A stretch of DNA of 64,000 bases from Corbicula japonica (GCA_038501625.1 JAZAYU010000052.1:4431955-4495954); one strand, 5' to 3'. Counted from the first letter of the stretch, positions 32,680 through 46,543 are shown. The notes: a model not told the origin generated them from the sequence alone. Numbers and translations are program-made.

Positions 32680-33964
32680 TACCGTATTCGAGAGATACAT
32701 ATGCTGTATGTTGCGGACCTCCACTGGACCTCCAGTGGAGGGCAAGGGACACATACAGCACTATGGCAGACACAATATTACATATTCAGTGTTAAATTCT
32801 AAATTAAGCACTTAATTTTAACTTTAATTACGTTAAATTGTATTCGTTTTTAATATTTCTTTAATATTTAACAAATCTAAACAATGTATCATTTATTATT
32901 TCTGTCTTAATTTCATTCTATGTGTCACTCTCAATTTCATTCTATGTTTCATTCTTTGTTCATTTTTGGTTATTTTCATTGTTGTGTTTCTTTCAAATTT
33001 TACGGCTTATCTATTTTATTTTTACTTTTACACTTTGTTTCCATCATACTTTTACTCATTACTTCATTCTTTGTTTCTTAATTTTATTTCTGCGTTTCAT
33101 TCTTTTCGTCATTCCTTGATTCATTTTATTGTTTCATTTTTTGTTAAATTACTTATTTCAATGTTTGTTTCATTCTTTATTTAATAACAATTTTTCATTT
33201 TCAATTCCATTATTTGTTCGGTCTTCGCTTCATTCTTCATTCTTAATATAAGCCTTTGTTTCTTTCTGTGTTTCCTTAATCCTTTCAATGTTTCCTTCTT
33301 ATTTTCAATGTTTGTTTGATTTTTAATTTATTTCTTTGTTTCCTTTTTCCTTTCAACGTTTCATTCTTATTTTCAATCTTTGTTTCATTCTTAATTTCAT
33401 TCATTGTTTCCTCCTTCTTTCAATGTTTCAATCTGTGTTTGATTCATTTTTATCTTTGTTTCCTTCTTCCTTTCAATGTTTCATTCTTGCCTTCATAGTT
33501 TCATTCTTAATTTTATTACTGTTTTGCATTCTTAATTTCGTTCTTTTCTCATAACACATTTGCTTGGAAGGGTTCATTCTTTACCTTAATCTTTTTTTCA
33601 GTCTAATTATTTCTCATGTGTCGGTTATCCCTTCAATGTTTCATTTTTAGTTTAACCCTTTGTTTCATCTTTCAAAATCTCAATCCTAATTTCTCTCTCG
33701 CTTTCTCTCTCTATCTGTCTCTCTCCCACTATCTCTGCATCTCCGTCTGAGTATTGTCCTCCTCACCATTTAATGGAGAAGAGGACATATAAGCGTTTTT
33801 GCTTATTCCTTAATTCATAACATGACATTTACTAATTGTATTATTTCATTACATGTGCAATTGCTTGAATAAATACTGTTTAAACCTATATCTTTCTTGC
33901 TACATACTTTATTTCATTAAGTCATTTTAGTTTCTATCCTTAAAGTCATTGTTATTTATATGTC
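32680..33964. repeat. Monomer S (type A) between the two P-Q-R trimers
   Basis: It is 1285 bp, with private variants such as TTAAGCACTT, TTTCATTCATTG, GGAAGGGTTC and CATGTGTCGGTTATCCC. Confidence 0.8.
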
Positions 33965-36900
33965 TACCGTATTCGAGAGATACATATGCTGTATGTTGCG
34001 GACCTCCACTGGACCTCCAGTGGAGGGCAAGGGACACATACAGCACTATGGCAGACACAATATTACATATTCAGTGTTAAATTCTTAATTAATCACTTAA
34101 TTTGAACTTTCATTACGTTAAATTGCATTCGTTTTTAATATTTCTTTAATATTTAACAAATCTAAACAATGTATCATTTATTATTTCTGTCTTAATTTCA
34201 TTCTTTGTGTCACTCTCAATTTCATTCTATGTTTCATTCTTTGTTCATTTTTGGTTATTTTCATTGTTGTGTTTCTTTCAAATTTTACGGCTTATCTATT
34301 TTATTTTTACTTTTACACTTTGTTTCCATCATACTTTTACTCATTACTTCATTCTTTGTTTCTTAATTTTATTTCTGCGTTTCATTCTTTTCGTCATTAC
34401 CTTGATTCATTTTATTGTTTCATTTTTTGTTAAATTACTTATTTCAATGTTTGTTTCATTCTTTATTTAATAACAATTTTTCATTTTCAATTCCATTATT
34501 TGTTCGGTCTTCGCTTCATTCTTCATTCTTAATATAAGCCTTTGTTTCTTTCTGTGTTTCCTTAATCCTTTCAATGTTTCCTTCTTAATGTCAATGTTTG
34601 TTTGATTTTTAATTTATTTCTTTGTTTCCTTTTTCCTTTCAACGTTTCATTCTTATTTTCAATCTTTGTTTCATTCTTAATTTCTTTCATTGTTTCCTCC
34701 TTCTTTCAATGTTTCAATCTGTGTTTGATTCATTTTTATCTTTGTATCCTTCTTCCTTTCAATGTTTCATTCTTGCCTTCATAGTTTCATTCTTAATTTA
34801 AATACTGTTTTACATTCTTAATTTCGTTCTTTTTTCATAACACATTTGCTTAGAATGGTTCATTCTTTACCTTAATCTCTTTTTCAGTCTAATTATTTCT
34901 CATGTTTCAGTTTTCCCTTCAAAGTTTCATTTTTAGTTTAACCCTTTGTTTCATTCATCTTTCAAAATCTCAATCCTAATTTCTCTCTCGCTTTCTCTCT
35001 CTATCTGTCTCTCTCCCACTATCTCTGCATCTCCGTCTGAGTATTGTCCTCCTCACCATTTAATGGAGAAGAGGACATATAAGCGTTTTTTGCTTATTCA
35101 TTAATTCATAACATGACATTTACTAATCGTATTATTTCATTTCATGTGCAATTGCTTGAATAAATACTGTTTAAACCTATATCTTTCTTGCTACATACTT
35201 TATTTCATTAAGTCATTTTAGTTTCTATCCTTAAAGTCATTGTTATTTATATGTCTACCGTATTCGAGAGATACATATGCTGTATGTTGCGGACCTCCAC
35301 TGGACCTCCAGTGGAGGGCAAGGGACACATACAGCACTATGGCAGACACAATATTACATATTCAGTGTTAAATTCTTAATTAATCACTTAATTTTAACTT
35401 TAATTACGTTAAATTGTATTCGTTTTTAATATTTCTTCAATATTTAACCAATCTAAACAATGTATCATTTATTATTTCTGTCTTAATTTCATTCTTTGTT
35501 TCACTCTCAATTTCATTCTATGTTTCATTCTTTGTTCATTTTTGGTTATTTTCATTGTTGTGTTTCTTTCAAATTTTACGGCTTATCTATTTTATTTTTA
35601 CTTTTACACTTTGTTTCCATCATACTTTTACTCATTACTTCATTCTTTGTTTCTTAATTTTATTTCTGCGTTTCATTCTTTTCGTCATTCCTTGATTCAT
35701 TTTATTGTTTCATTTTTTGTTAAATTACTTATTTCAATGTTTGTTTCATTCTTTATTTAATAACAATTTTTCATTTTCAATTCCATTATTTGTTCGGTCT
35801 TCGCTTCATTCTTCATTCTTAATATAAGCCTTTGTTTCTTTCTGTGTTTCCTTAATCCTTTCAATGTTTCCTTCTTAATTTCAATGTTTGTTTGATTTTT
35901 AATTTATTTCTTTGTTTCCTTTTTCCTTTCAACGTTTCATTCTTATTTTCAATCTTTGTTTCATTCTTAATTTCTTTCATTGTTTCCTCCTTCTTTCAAT
36001 GTTTCAATCTGTGTTTGATTCATTTTTATCTTTGTTTCCTTCTTCCTTTCAATGTTTCATTCTTGCCTTCATAGTTTCATTCTTAATTTTATTACTGTTT
36101 TGCATTCTTAATTTCGTTCTTTTTTTCATAACACATTTGCTTGGAATGGTTCATTCTTTACCTTAATCTTTTTTTCAGTCTAATTATTTCTCATGTTTCG
36201 GTTTTCCCTTCAATGTTTCATTTTTAGTTTAACCCTTTGTTTCATTCATCTTTCAAAATCTCAATCCTAATTTCTCTCTCGCTTTCTCTATCTGTCTCTC
36301 TCCCACTATCTCTGCATCTCCGTCTGAGTATTGTCCTCCTCACCATTTAATGGAGAAGAGGACATATAAGCGTTTTTGCTTATTCCTTAATTCATAACAT
36401 GACATTTACTAATTGTATTATTTCATTACATGTGCAATTGCTTGAATAAATACTGTTTAAACCTATATCTTTCTTGCTACATACTTTATTTCATTAAGTC
36501 ATTTTAGTTTCTATCCTTAAAGTCATTGTTATTTATATGTCTACCGTATTCGAGAGATACATATGCTGTATGTTGCGGACCTCCACTGGACCTCCAGTGG
36601 AGGGCAAGGGACACATACAGCACTATGGCAGACACAATATTACATATTCAGTGTTAAATTCTTAATCACTTAATTTTAACTTTAATTACGTTAAATTGTA
36701 TTCGTTTTTAATATTTCTTTAATATTTAACAAATCTAAACAATGTATCATTTATTATTTCTGTCTTAATTTCATTCTTTGTTTCACTCTCAATTTCATTC
36801 TATGTTTCATTCTTTGTTCATTTTTGGTTATTTTCATTGTTGTGTTTCTTTCAAATTTTACGGCTTATCTATTTTATTTTTACTTTTACACTTTGTTTCC

Positions 36901-37829
36901 ATCATACTTTTACTCATTACTTCATTCTTTGTTTCTTAATTTTATTTCTGCGTTTCATTCTTTTCGTCATTACCTTGATTCATTTTATTGTTTCATTTTT
37001 TGTTAAATTACTTATTTCAATGTTTGTTTCATTCTTTATTTAATAACAATTATTCATTTTCAATTCCATTATTTGTTCGGTCTTCGCTTCATTCTTCATT
37101 CTTAATATAAGCCTTTGTTTCTTTCTGTGTTTCCTTAATCCTTTCAATGTTTCCTTCTTAATTTCAATGTTTGTTTGATTTTTAATTTATTTCTTTGTTT
37201 CCTTTTTCCTTTCAACGTTTCATTCTTATTTTCAATCTTTGTTTCATTCTTAATTTCTTTCATTGTTTCCTCCTTTTTTCAATGTTTCAATCTGTGTTTG
37301 ATTCATTTTTATCTTTGTTTCCTTCTTCCTTTCAATGTTTCATTCTTGCCTTCATAGTTTCATTCTTAATTTTATTACTGTTTTGCATTCTTAATTTCGT
37401 TCTTTTTCATAACACATTTAATTGGAATGGTTCATTCTTTACCTTAATCTTTTTTTCAGTCTTATTATTTCTCATGTTTCGGTTTTCCCTTCAATGTTTC
37501 ATTTTTAGTTTAACCCTTTTTTTCATTCATCTTTCAAAATCTCAATCCTAATTTCTCTCTCCCTTTCTCTCTCTCTATCTGTCTCTCTCCCACTATCTCT
37601 GCATCTCCGTCTGAATATTGTCCTCCTCACCATTTAATGGAGAAGAGGACATATAAGCGTTTTTTTGCTTATCCTTAATTCATAACATGACATTTACTAA
37701 TCGTATTATTTCATTACATGTGCAATTGCTTGAATAAATACTATTTAAACCTATATCTTTCTTGCTACATACTTTATTTCATTAAGTCATTTTAGTTTCT
37801 ATCCTTAAAGTCATTGTTATTTATATGTC
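33965..37829. repeat. P-Q-R monomer trimer, second copy
   Basis: P' (33965), Q' (35256) and R' (36542) repeat the diagnostic variants of 28466-32679 in the same order. Q' keeps the full type A length, so Q's deletion came later. R' lacks the MITE, so the MITE inserted after the trimer duplicated. Confidence 0.8.
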
Positions 37830-38232
37830 TACCGTATTCGAGAGATACATATGCTGTATGTTGCGGACCTCCACTGGACCTCCAGTGGAGGGCAAGGGAC
37901 ACATACAGCACTATGGCAGACACAATATTACATATTCAGTGTTAAATTCTTAATTAATAACTTAATTTTAACCTTAATTACGTTAAATTGTATTCGTTTT
38001 TAATATTTCTTAAATCTCTATCACATTTAAACAATCTATCATTTATTATTTCTGTCTTAATTTCATTCTTTGTTTCACTCTCAATTTCATTCTATGTTTC
38101 ATTCTTTGTTAATTTTTTGGTTATTTTCATTGTTGTGTTTCTTTCAAATTTTACGGCTTATCTATTTTATTTTTACTTTTACACTTTGTTTCCATCATAC
38201 TTTTACTCATTACTTCATTCTTTGTTTCTTAA

Positions 38233-38732
38233 NNNNNNNNNNNNNNNNNNNNNNNNNNNNNNNNNNNNNNNNNNNNNNNNNNNNNNNNNNNNNNNNNNNN
38301 NNNNNNNNNNNNNNNNNNNNNNNNNNNNNNNNNNNNNNNNNNNNNNNNNNNNNNNNNNNNNNNNNNNNNNNNNNNNNNNNNNNNNNNNNNNNNNNNNNNN
38401 NNNNNNNNNNNNNNNNNNNNNNNNNNNNNNNNNNNNNNNNNNNNNNNNNNNNNNNNNNNNNNNNNNNNNNNNNNNNNNNNNNNNNNNNNNNNNNNNNNNN
38501 NNNNNNNNNNNNNNNNNNNNNNNNNNNNNNNNNNNNNNNNNNNNNNNNNNNNNNNNNNNNNNNNNNNNNNNNNNNNNNNNNNNNNNNNNNNNNNNNNNNN
38601 NNNNNNNNNNNNNNNNNNNNNNNNNNNNNNNNNNNNNNNNNNNNNNNNNNNNNNNNNNNNNNNNNNNNNNNNNNNNNNNNNNNNNNNNNNNNNNNNNNNN
38701 NNNNNNNNNNNNNNNNNNNNNNNNNNNNNNNN
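38233..38732. other. Assembly gap of exactly 500 N
   Basis: The flanks are out of register with the monomer: the right flank resumes about 80 bp earlier in the monomer than where the left flank stops. The real missing sequence should therefore be near a whole number of monomers minus about 80 bp, and 500 is a placeholder. Confidence 0.95.
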
Positions 38733-41700
38733 AATTTTGCGGCTTATCTATTTTATTTTTACTTTTATACTTTGTTTCCATCATACTTTTACTCATTAAT
38801 TCATTCCTTGTTTCTTAATTTTATTTCTGCGTTTCATTCTTTTCCTCATTCCTTGATTCATTTTATTGTTTCATTTTTTGTTAAATTACTTATTTTAATG
38901 TTTGTTTCATTCTTTATTTAATAACAATTTTTCATTTTCAATTCCATTTTTTGTTCGGTCTTCGCTTCATTCTTCATTCTTAATATAAGCCTTTGTTTTT
39001 TTCTGAGTTTCCTTAATCCTTTCAATGTTTCCTTTTTAATTTCAAAATTTCAATGTTTGTTTGATTTTTAATGTATTTCTTTGTCTCCTTTTTCCTTTCA
39101 ACGTTTCATTCTTATTTTCAATCTTTGTTTCATTCTTAATTTCTTTCATTGTTTCCTCCTTCTTTCAATGTTTCAATCTGTGTTTGATTCATTTTTATCT
39201 TTGTTTCCTTCTTCCTTTCAATGTTTCATTCTTGCCTTCATAGTTTCATTCTTAATTTTATTACTGTTTTGCATTCTTAATTTCGTTCTCTTTTCATAAC
39301 ACATTTGTTTGGAATGGTTCATTCTTTACCTTAATCTTTTTTTCAGTCTAATTATTTCTCATGTTTCGGTTTTCCCTTCAATGTTTCATTTTTAGTTTAA
39401 CCCTTTGTTTCATTCATTTTTCAAAAAATCTCCATCCTAATTTCTCTTTCGCTTTCTCTCTCTATCTGTCTCTCACCCACTATCTCTCCGTCTGAGTATT
39501 GTCCTCCTCACCATTTAATGGAGAAGAGGACATATAAGCGTTTTTCGCTTATTCCTTAATTCATAACATGACATTTACTAATTGTATTATTTCATTACAT
39601 GTGCAATTGCTTGAATAAATACTGTTTAAATCTATATCTTTCTTGCTACATACTTTATTTCATTAAGTAATTTTAGTTTCTATCCTTAAAGTCATTGTTA
39701 TTTATATGTCTACCGTATTCGAGAGATACATATGCTGTATGTTGCGGACCTCCACTGGACCTCCAGTGGAGGGCAAGGGACACATCCAGCACTATGGCAG
39801 ACACAATATTACATATTCAGTGTTAAATTCTTAATTAATAACTTAATTTTAACTTTAATTACGTTAAATTGTATTCGTTTTTAATATTTCTTTAATATTT
39901 AACAAATCTAAACAATGTGTCATTTATTATTTCTGTCTTAATTTCATTCTTTGTTTCACTCTCAATTTATTTCTATGTTTCATTCTTTGTTCATTTTTGG
40001 TTATTTTCATTGCTGTGTTTCTTTCAAATGTTACGGCTTATCTTTTTTATTTTTACTTTTACACTTTGTTTCCATCCTACTTTTACTCATTTCTTCACTC
40101 TTTGTTTCTTAATTTTATTTCTGCGTTTCATTCTTTTCGTCATTCCTTGATTCATTTTATTGTTTCATTTTTGTTAAATTACTTATTTCAATGTTTGTTT
40201 CATTCTTTATTTAATAACAATTTTTCATTTTCAATTCCATTTTTTGTTCGGTCTTCGCTTCATTCTTCATTCTCAATATAAGCCTTTGTTTCTTTCTGTG
40301 TTTCCTTTTCTTTCAATGTTTTCTTCTTAATTTCAATGTTTGTTTGATTTTTAATTTATATCTTTGTTTCCTTTTTCCTTTCAACGTTTCATTCTTTTTT
40401 TCAATCTTTGTTTCATTCTTAATTTCTTTGATTGTTTCCTCCTTCTTTCAATATTGCAATCTGTGTTTGGTTCATTCTTATCTATGTTTCCTTCTTCCTT
40501 TCAATGTTTCATTCTTGCCTTTATAGTTTCATTCTTAATTTTATTACTGTTTTGCATTCTTAATTTCGTTCTCTTTTCATAACACATTTGCTTGGAATGG
40601 TTCATTCTTTACCTTAATCTTTTTTTCAGTCTAATTATTTCTCATGTTTCGGTTTTCCCTTCAATGTTTCATTTTTAGTTTAACCCTTTGTTTCATTCAT
40701 TTTTCAAAAAATCTCAATCCTAATTTCTCTTTCGCTTTCTCTCTCTATCTGTCTCTCTCCCACTATCTCTCCGTCTGAGTATTGTCCTCCTCACCATTTA
40801 ATGGAGAAGAGGACATATAAGCGTTTTTCGCTTATTCCTTAATTCATAACATGACATTTACTAATTGTATTATTTCATTACATGTGCAATTGCTTGAATA
40901 AATACTGTTTATATCTATATCTTTCTTGCTACATACTTTATTTCATTAAGTAATTTTAGTTTCTACCCTTAAAGTCATTGTTATTTATATGTCTACCGTA
41001 TTCGAGAGATACATATGCTGTATGTTGCGGACCTCCACTGGACCTCCAGTGGAGGGCAAGGGACACATACAGCACTATGGCAGACACAATATTACATATT
41101 CAGTGTTAAATTCTTAATTAATAACTTAATTTTAACTTTAATTACGTTAAATTGTATTCGTTTTTAATATTTCTTAAATATTTAACAAATCTTAACAATG
41201 AATCATTTATTATTTCTGTCTTAATTTCATTCTTTGTTTCACTCTCAATTTCATTCTATGTTTCATTCTTTGTTCATTTTTGGTTATTTTCATTGTTGTG
41301 TTTCTTTCAAATTTTGCGGCTTATCTATTTTATTTTTACTTTTATACTTTGTTTCCATCATACTTTTACTCATTAATTTATTCCTTGTTTCTTAATTTTA
41401 TTTCTGCGTTTCATTCTTTTCCTCATTCCTTGATTCATTTTATTGTTTCATTTTTTGTTGAATTACTTATTTCAATGTTTGTTTCATTCTTTATTTAATA
41501 ACAATTTTTCATTTTCAATTCCATTTTTTGTTCGGTCTTCGCTTCATTCTTCATTCTTAATATAAGCCTTTGTTTCTTTCTGAGTTTCCTTAATCCTTTC
41601 AATGTTTCCTTTTTAATTTCAAAATTTCAATGTTTGTTTGATTTTTAATTTATTTCTTTGTTTCCTTTTTCCTTTCAACGTTTCATTCTTATTTTCAATC

Positions 41701-44700
41701 TTTGTTTCATTCTTAATTTCTTTCATTGTTTCCTCCTTCTTTCAATGTTTCAATCTGTGTTTGATTCATTTTTATCTTTGTTTCCTTCTTCCTTTCAATG
41801 TTTCATTCTTGCCTTCATAGTTTCATTCTTAATTTTATTACTGTTTTGCATTCTTAATTTCGTTCTCTTTTCATAACACATTTGTTTGGAATGGTTCATT
41901 CTTTACCTTAATCTTTTTTTCAGTCTAATTATTTCTCATGTTTCGGGTTTCCCTTCAATGTTTCATTTTTAGTTTAACCCTTTGTTTCATTCATTTTTCA
42001 AAAAATCTCAATCCTAATTTCTCTTTCGCTTTCTCTCTCTATCTGTCTCTCACCCACTATCTCTCCGTCTGAGTATTGTCCTCCTCACCATTTAATGGAG
42101 AAGAGGACATATTCACCATTTAATGGAGAAGAGGACATATAAGCGTTTTTTCGCTTATTCCTTAATTTATAACATGACATTTACTAATTGTATTATTTCA
42201 TTACATGTGCAATTGCTTGAATAAATACTGTTTAAATCTATATCTTTCTTGCTACATACTTTATTTCATTAAGTAATTTTAGTTTCTATCCTTAAAGTCA
42301 TTGTTATTTATATGTCTACCGTATTCGAGAGATACATATGCTGTATGTTGCGGACCTCCACTGGACCTCCAGTGGAGGGCAAGGGACACATCCAGCACTA
42401 TGGCAGACACAATATTACATATTCAGTGTTAAATTCTTAATTAATAACTTAATTTTAACTTTAATTACATTAAATTGTATTCGTTTTTAAAATTTCTTTA
42501 ATATTTAACAAATCTAAACAATGTGTCATTTATTATTTCTGTCTTAATTTCATTCTTTGTTTCACTCTCAATTTATTTCTATGTTTCATTCTTTGTTCAT
42601 TTTTGGTTATTTTCATTGTTGTGTTTCTTTCAAATGTTACGGCTTATCTTTTTTATTTTTACTTTTACACTTTGTTTCCATCCTACTTTTACTCATTTCT
42701 TCACTCTTTGTTTCTTAATTTTATTTCTGCGTTTCATTCTTTTCGTCATTCCTTGATTCATTTTATTGTTTCATTTTTGTTAAATTACTTATTTCAATGT
42801 TTGTTTCATTCTTTATTTAATAACAATTTTTCATTTTCAATTCCATTTTTTGTTCGGTCTTCGCTTCATTCTTCATTCTCAATATAAGCCTTTGTTTCTT
42901 TCTGTGTTTCCTTTTCTTTCAATGTTTTCTTCTTAATTTCAATGTTTGTTTGATTTTTAATTTATATCTTTGTTTCCTTTTTCCTTTCAACGTTTCATTC
43001 TTTTTTTCAATCTTTGTTTCATTCTTAATTTCTTTGATTGTTTCCTCCTTCTTTCAATATTGCAATCTGTGTTTGGTTCATTCTTATCTATGTTTCCTTC
43101 TTCCTTTCAATGTTTCATTCTTGCCTTTATAGTTTCATTCTTAATTTTATTACTGTTTTGCATTCTTAATTTCGTTCTCTTTTCATAACACATTTGCTTG
43201 GAATGGTTCATTCTTTACCTTAATCTTTTTTTCAGTCTAATTATTTCTCATGTTTCGGTTTTCCCTTCAATGTTTCATTTTTAGTTTAACCCTTTGTTTC
43301 ATTCATTTTTCAAAAAATCTCAATCCTAATTTCTCTTTCGCTTTCTCTCTCTATCTGTCTCTCTCCCACTATCTCTCCGTCTGAGTATTGTCCTCCTCAC
43401 CATTTAATGGAGAAGAGGACATATAAGCGTTTTTCGCTTATTCCTTAATTCATAACATGACATTTACTAATTGTATTATTTCATTACATGTGCAATTGCT
43501 TGAATAAATACTGTTTAAATCTATATCTTTCTTGCTACATACTTTATTTCATTAAGTAATTTTAGTTTCTACCCTTAAAGTCATTGTTATTTATATGTCT
43601 ACCGTATTCGAGAGATACATATGCTGTATGTTGCGGACCTCCACTGGACCTCCAGTGGAGGGCAAGGGACACATACAGCACTATGGCAGACACAATATTA
43701 CATATTCAGTGTTAAAGTCTTAATTAATAACTTAATTTTAACTTTAATTACGTTAAATTGTATTCGTTTTTAATATTTCTTAAATATTTAACAAATCTTA
43801 ACAATGAACCTTTTTTTTATTTCTGTCTTAATTTCATTCTTTGTTTCACTCTCAATTTCATTCTATGTTTCATTCTTTGTTCATTTTTGGTTATTTTCAT
43901 TGTTGTGTTTCTTTCAAATTTTGCGGCTTATCTATTTTATTTTTACTTTTATACTTTGTTTCCATCATACTTTTACTCATTAATTCATTCCTTGTTTCTT
44001 AATTTTATTTCTGCGTTTCATTCTTTTCCTCATTCCTTGATTCATTTTATTGTTTCATTTTTTGTTAAATTACTTATTTTAATGTTTGTTTCATTCTTTA
44101 TTTAATAACAATTTTTCATTTTCAATTCCATTTTTTGTTCGGTCTTCGCTTCATTCTTCATTCTTAATATAAGCCTTTGTTTCTTTCTGAGTTTCCTTAA
44201 TCCTTTCAATGTTTCCTTTTTAATTTCAAAATTTCAATGTTTGTTTGATTTTTAATTTATTTCTTTGTTTCCTTTTTCCTTTCAACGTTTCATTCTTATT
44301 TTCAATCTTTGTTTCATTCTTAATTTCTTTCATTGTTTCCTCCTTCTTTCAATGTTTCAATCTGTGTTTGATTCATTTTTATCTTTGTTTCCTTCTTCCT
44401 TTCAATGTTTCATTCTTGCCTTCATAGTTTCATTCTTAATTTTATTACTGTTTTGCATTCTTAATTTCGTTCTCTTTTCATAACACATTTGTTTGGAATG
44501 GTTCATTCTTTACCTTAATCTTTTTTTCAGTCTAATTATTTCTCATGTTTCGGTTTTCCCTTCAATGTTTCATTTTTAGTTTAACCCTTTGTTTCATTCA
44601 TTTTTCAGAAAATCTCAATCCTAATTTCTCTTTCGCTTTCTCTCTCTATCTGTCTCTCTCCCACTATCTCTGCATCTCCGTCTGAGTATTGTCCTCCTCA

Positions 44701-44894
44701 CCATTTAATGGAGAAGAGGACATATAAGCGTTTTTCGCTTATTCCTTAATTCATAACATGACATTTACTAATTGTATTATTTCATTACATGTGCAATTGC
44801 TTGAATAAATACTGTTTAAATCTATATCTTTCTTGCTACATACTTTATTTCATTAAGTATTTTTAGTTTCTATCCTTAAAGTCATTGGTATTTA
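38733..44894. repeat. X/Y dimeric higher-order block (Y-X-Y-X-Y)
   Basis: Y monomers (38733 partial, 40994, 43600) share ATTTTGCGGC, TTTTATACTTTG, CATTCCTTGTTTC, TTTCTGAGTTTCC, TTCAAAATTTCAATG and ACATTTGTTTGGAATGG. X monomers (39711, 42317) share AATGTGTCATTT, AAATGTTACGGC, CATCCTACTTTTACTC, TTTCTTTGATTG and AATATTGCAATCTG. Alternation gives a period of about 2.6 kb. The Y monomer at 40994 has an extra 32-bp duplication around CACCATTTAATGGAGAAGAG (42108-42140), giving 1323 bp. Confidence 0.88.
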
Positions 44895-44896
44895 TA

Positions 44897-45457
44897 TACT
44901 CAACAAAAATAAAAAGTATCCACTTTCCTATCTTAAATTTTGTAAAATTTGAAAATGAAAACTGAGAAATCTGTATGTGGACAACTTTGCATTTCTGTTA
45001 TCATTGCCAAGAGAAAAAGTGTTCTTGAAAATCTGCAGCCACAACCTAGTTATCTTTCCCTTTGTTGTAGTGAGGGTTCCAGGAAAAAGTCAGTGATTCT
45101 TTGAAGTATTCATATTAGTTTGAATTAAATCAATCTTTCCACCTCTTGTGATCAATAAAATCATAAAACATTCATCACTAAAACAAGTAGTCCTCGATAA
45201 ACTACGCTTGAAAGTCCAATCATTTCCAATTACCTCCCTTTAAATTGAATATGTAGTGTTTTGTAATCCATTATTATTTGTTATTCGACTTGCTGGTGCT
45301 TAGGGCTTGTTGTGGAAGATTATGTTTATGAACAATAGAAATTGAAACCAACTGAGATTAACCAATTAAACACCATTCAAATCGTACCTGATTAAATGAA
45401 AATATGTTAATGAGAATATAAGCATAAAAAGTGGATACTTTTTATTTTTGTTCAGTA
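44897..45457. mobile_element. 561-bp Tc1/mariner-type MITE in a satellite monomer
   Basis: The terminal inverted repeats of about 30 bp read TACTSAACAAAAATAAAAAG followed by TATCCACTTT, and a TA target (44895-44896, 45458-45459) flanks the element within TTTATATGTC of the monomer. The TACTGAACAAAAATA start is typical of Tc1/mariner-family termini in marine invertebrates, from memory. No transposase frame remains. It sits at the boundary between the X/Y block and the highly homogeneous right part of the array. Confidence 0.9.
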
Positions 45458-45485
45458 TATGTCTACCGTATTCGAGAGATACATA

Positions 45486-45544
45486 TGCTGTATGTTGCGG
45501 ACCTCCACTGGACCTCCAGTGGAGGGCAAGGGACACATACAGCA
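45486..45544. promoter_or_regulatory. Conserved 59-nt hairpin of the satellite monomer (representative copy)
   Basis: The inner stem is a perfect 11-bp inverted repeat with a 2-nt loop (CCTCCACTGGA-CC-TCCAGTGGAGG, 45502-45525). An outer 10-bp stem TGCTGTATGT...ACATACAGCA closes it. It is the most GC-rich part of the monomer and is unchanged in essentially every complete copy; only the left-edge monomer has lost an arm. Function is unknown. Confidence 0.6.
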
Positions 45545-46543
45545 CTATGGCAGACACAATATTACATATTCAGTGTTAAATTCTTAATTAATAACTTAAT
45601 TTTAACTTTAATTACGTTAAATTGTATTCGTTTTTAATATTTCTTTAATATTTAACAAATCTAAACAATGTATCATTTATTATTTCTGTCTTAATTTCAT
45701 TCTTTGTTTCACTCTCAATTTCATTCTATGTTTCATTCTTTGTTCATTTTTGGTTATTTTCATTGTTGTGTTTCTTTCAAATTTTACGGCTTATCTATTT
45801 TATTTTTACTTTTACACTTTGTTTCCATCATACTTTTACTCATTACTTCATTCTTTGTTTCTTAATTTTATTTCTGCGTTTCATTCTTTTCGTCATTCCT
45901 TGATTCATTTTATTGTTTCATTTTTTGTTAAATTACTTATTTCAATGTTTGTTTCATTCTTTATTTAATAACAATTTTTCATTTTCAATTCCATTATTTG
46001 TTCGGTCTTCGCTTCATTCTTCATTCTTAATATAAGCCTTTGTTTCTTTCTGTGTTTCCTTAATCCTTTCAATGTTTCCTTCTTAATTTCAATGTTTGTT
46101 TGATTTTTAATTTATTTCTTTGTTTCCTTTTTCCTTTCAACGTTTCATTCTTATTTTCAATCTTTGTTTCATTCTTAATTTCTTTCATTGTTTCCTCCTT
46201 CTTTCAATGTTTCAATCTGTGTTTGATTCATTTTTATCTTTGTTTCCTTCTTCCTTTCAATGTTTCATTCTTGCCTTCATAGTTTCATTCTTAATTTTAT
46301 TACTGTTTTGCATTCTTAATTTCGTTCTTTTTTCATAACACATTTGCTTGGAATGGTTCATTCTTTACCTTAATCTTTTTTTCAGTCTAATTATTTCTCA
46401 TGTTTCGGTTTTCCCTTCAATGTTTCATTTTTAGTTTAACCCTTTGTTTCATTCATCTTTCAAAATCTCAATCCTAATTTCTCTCTCGCTTTCTCTCTCT
46501 ATCTGTCTCTCTCCCACTATCTCTGCATCTCCGTCTGAGTATT

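Noticed and set aside
37988..38921. Frames of 276 and 283 residues across the gap
   Set aside because: Most of each is undetermined sequence from the 500 N.
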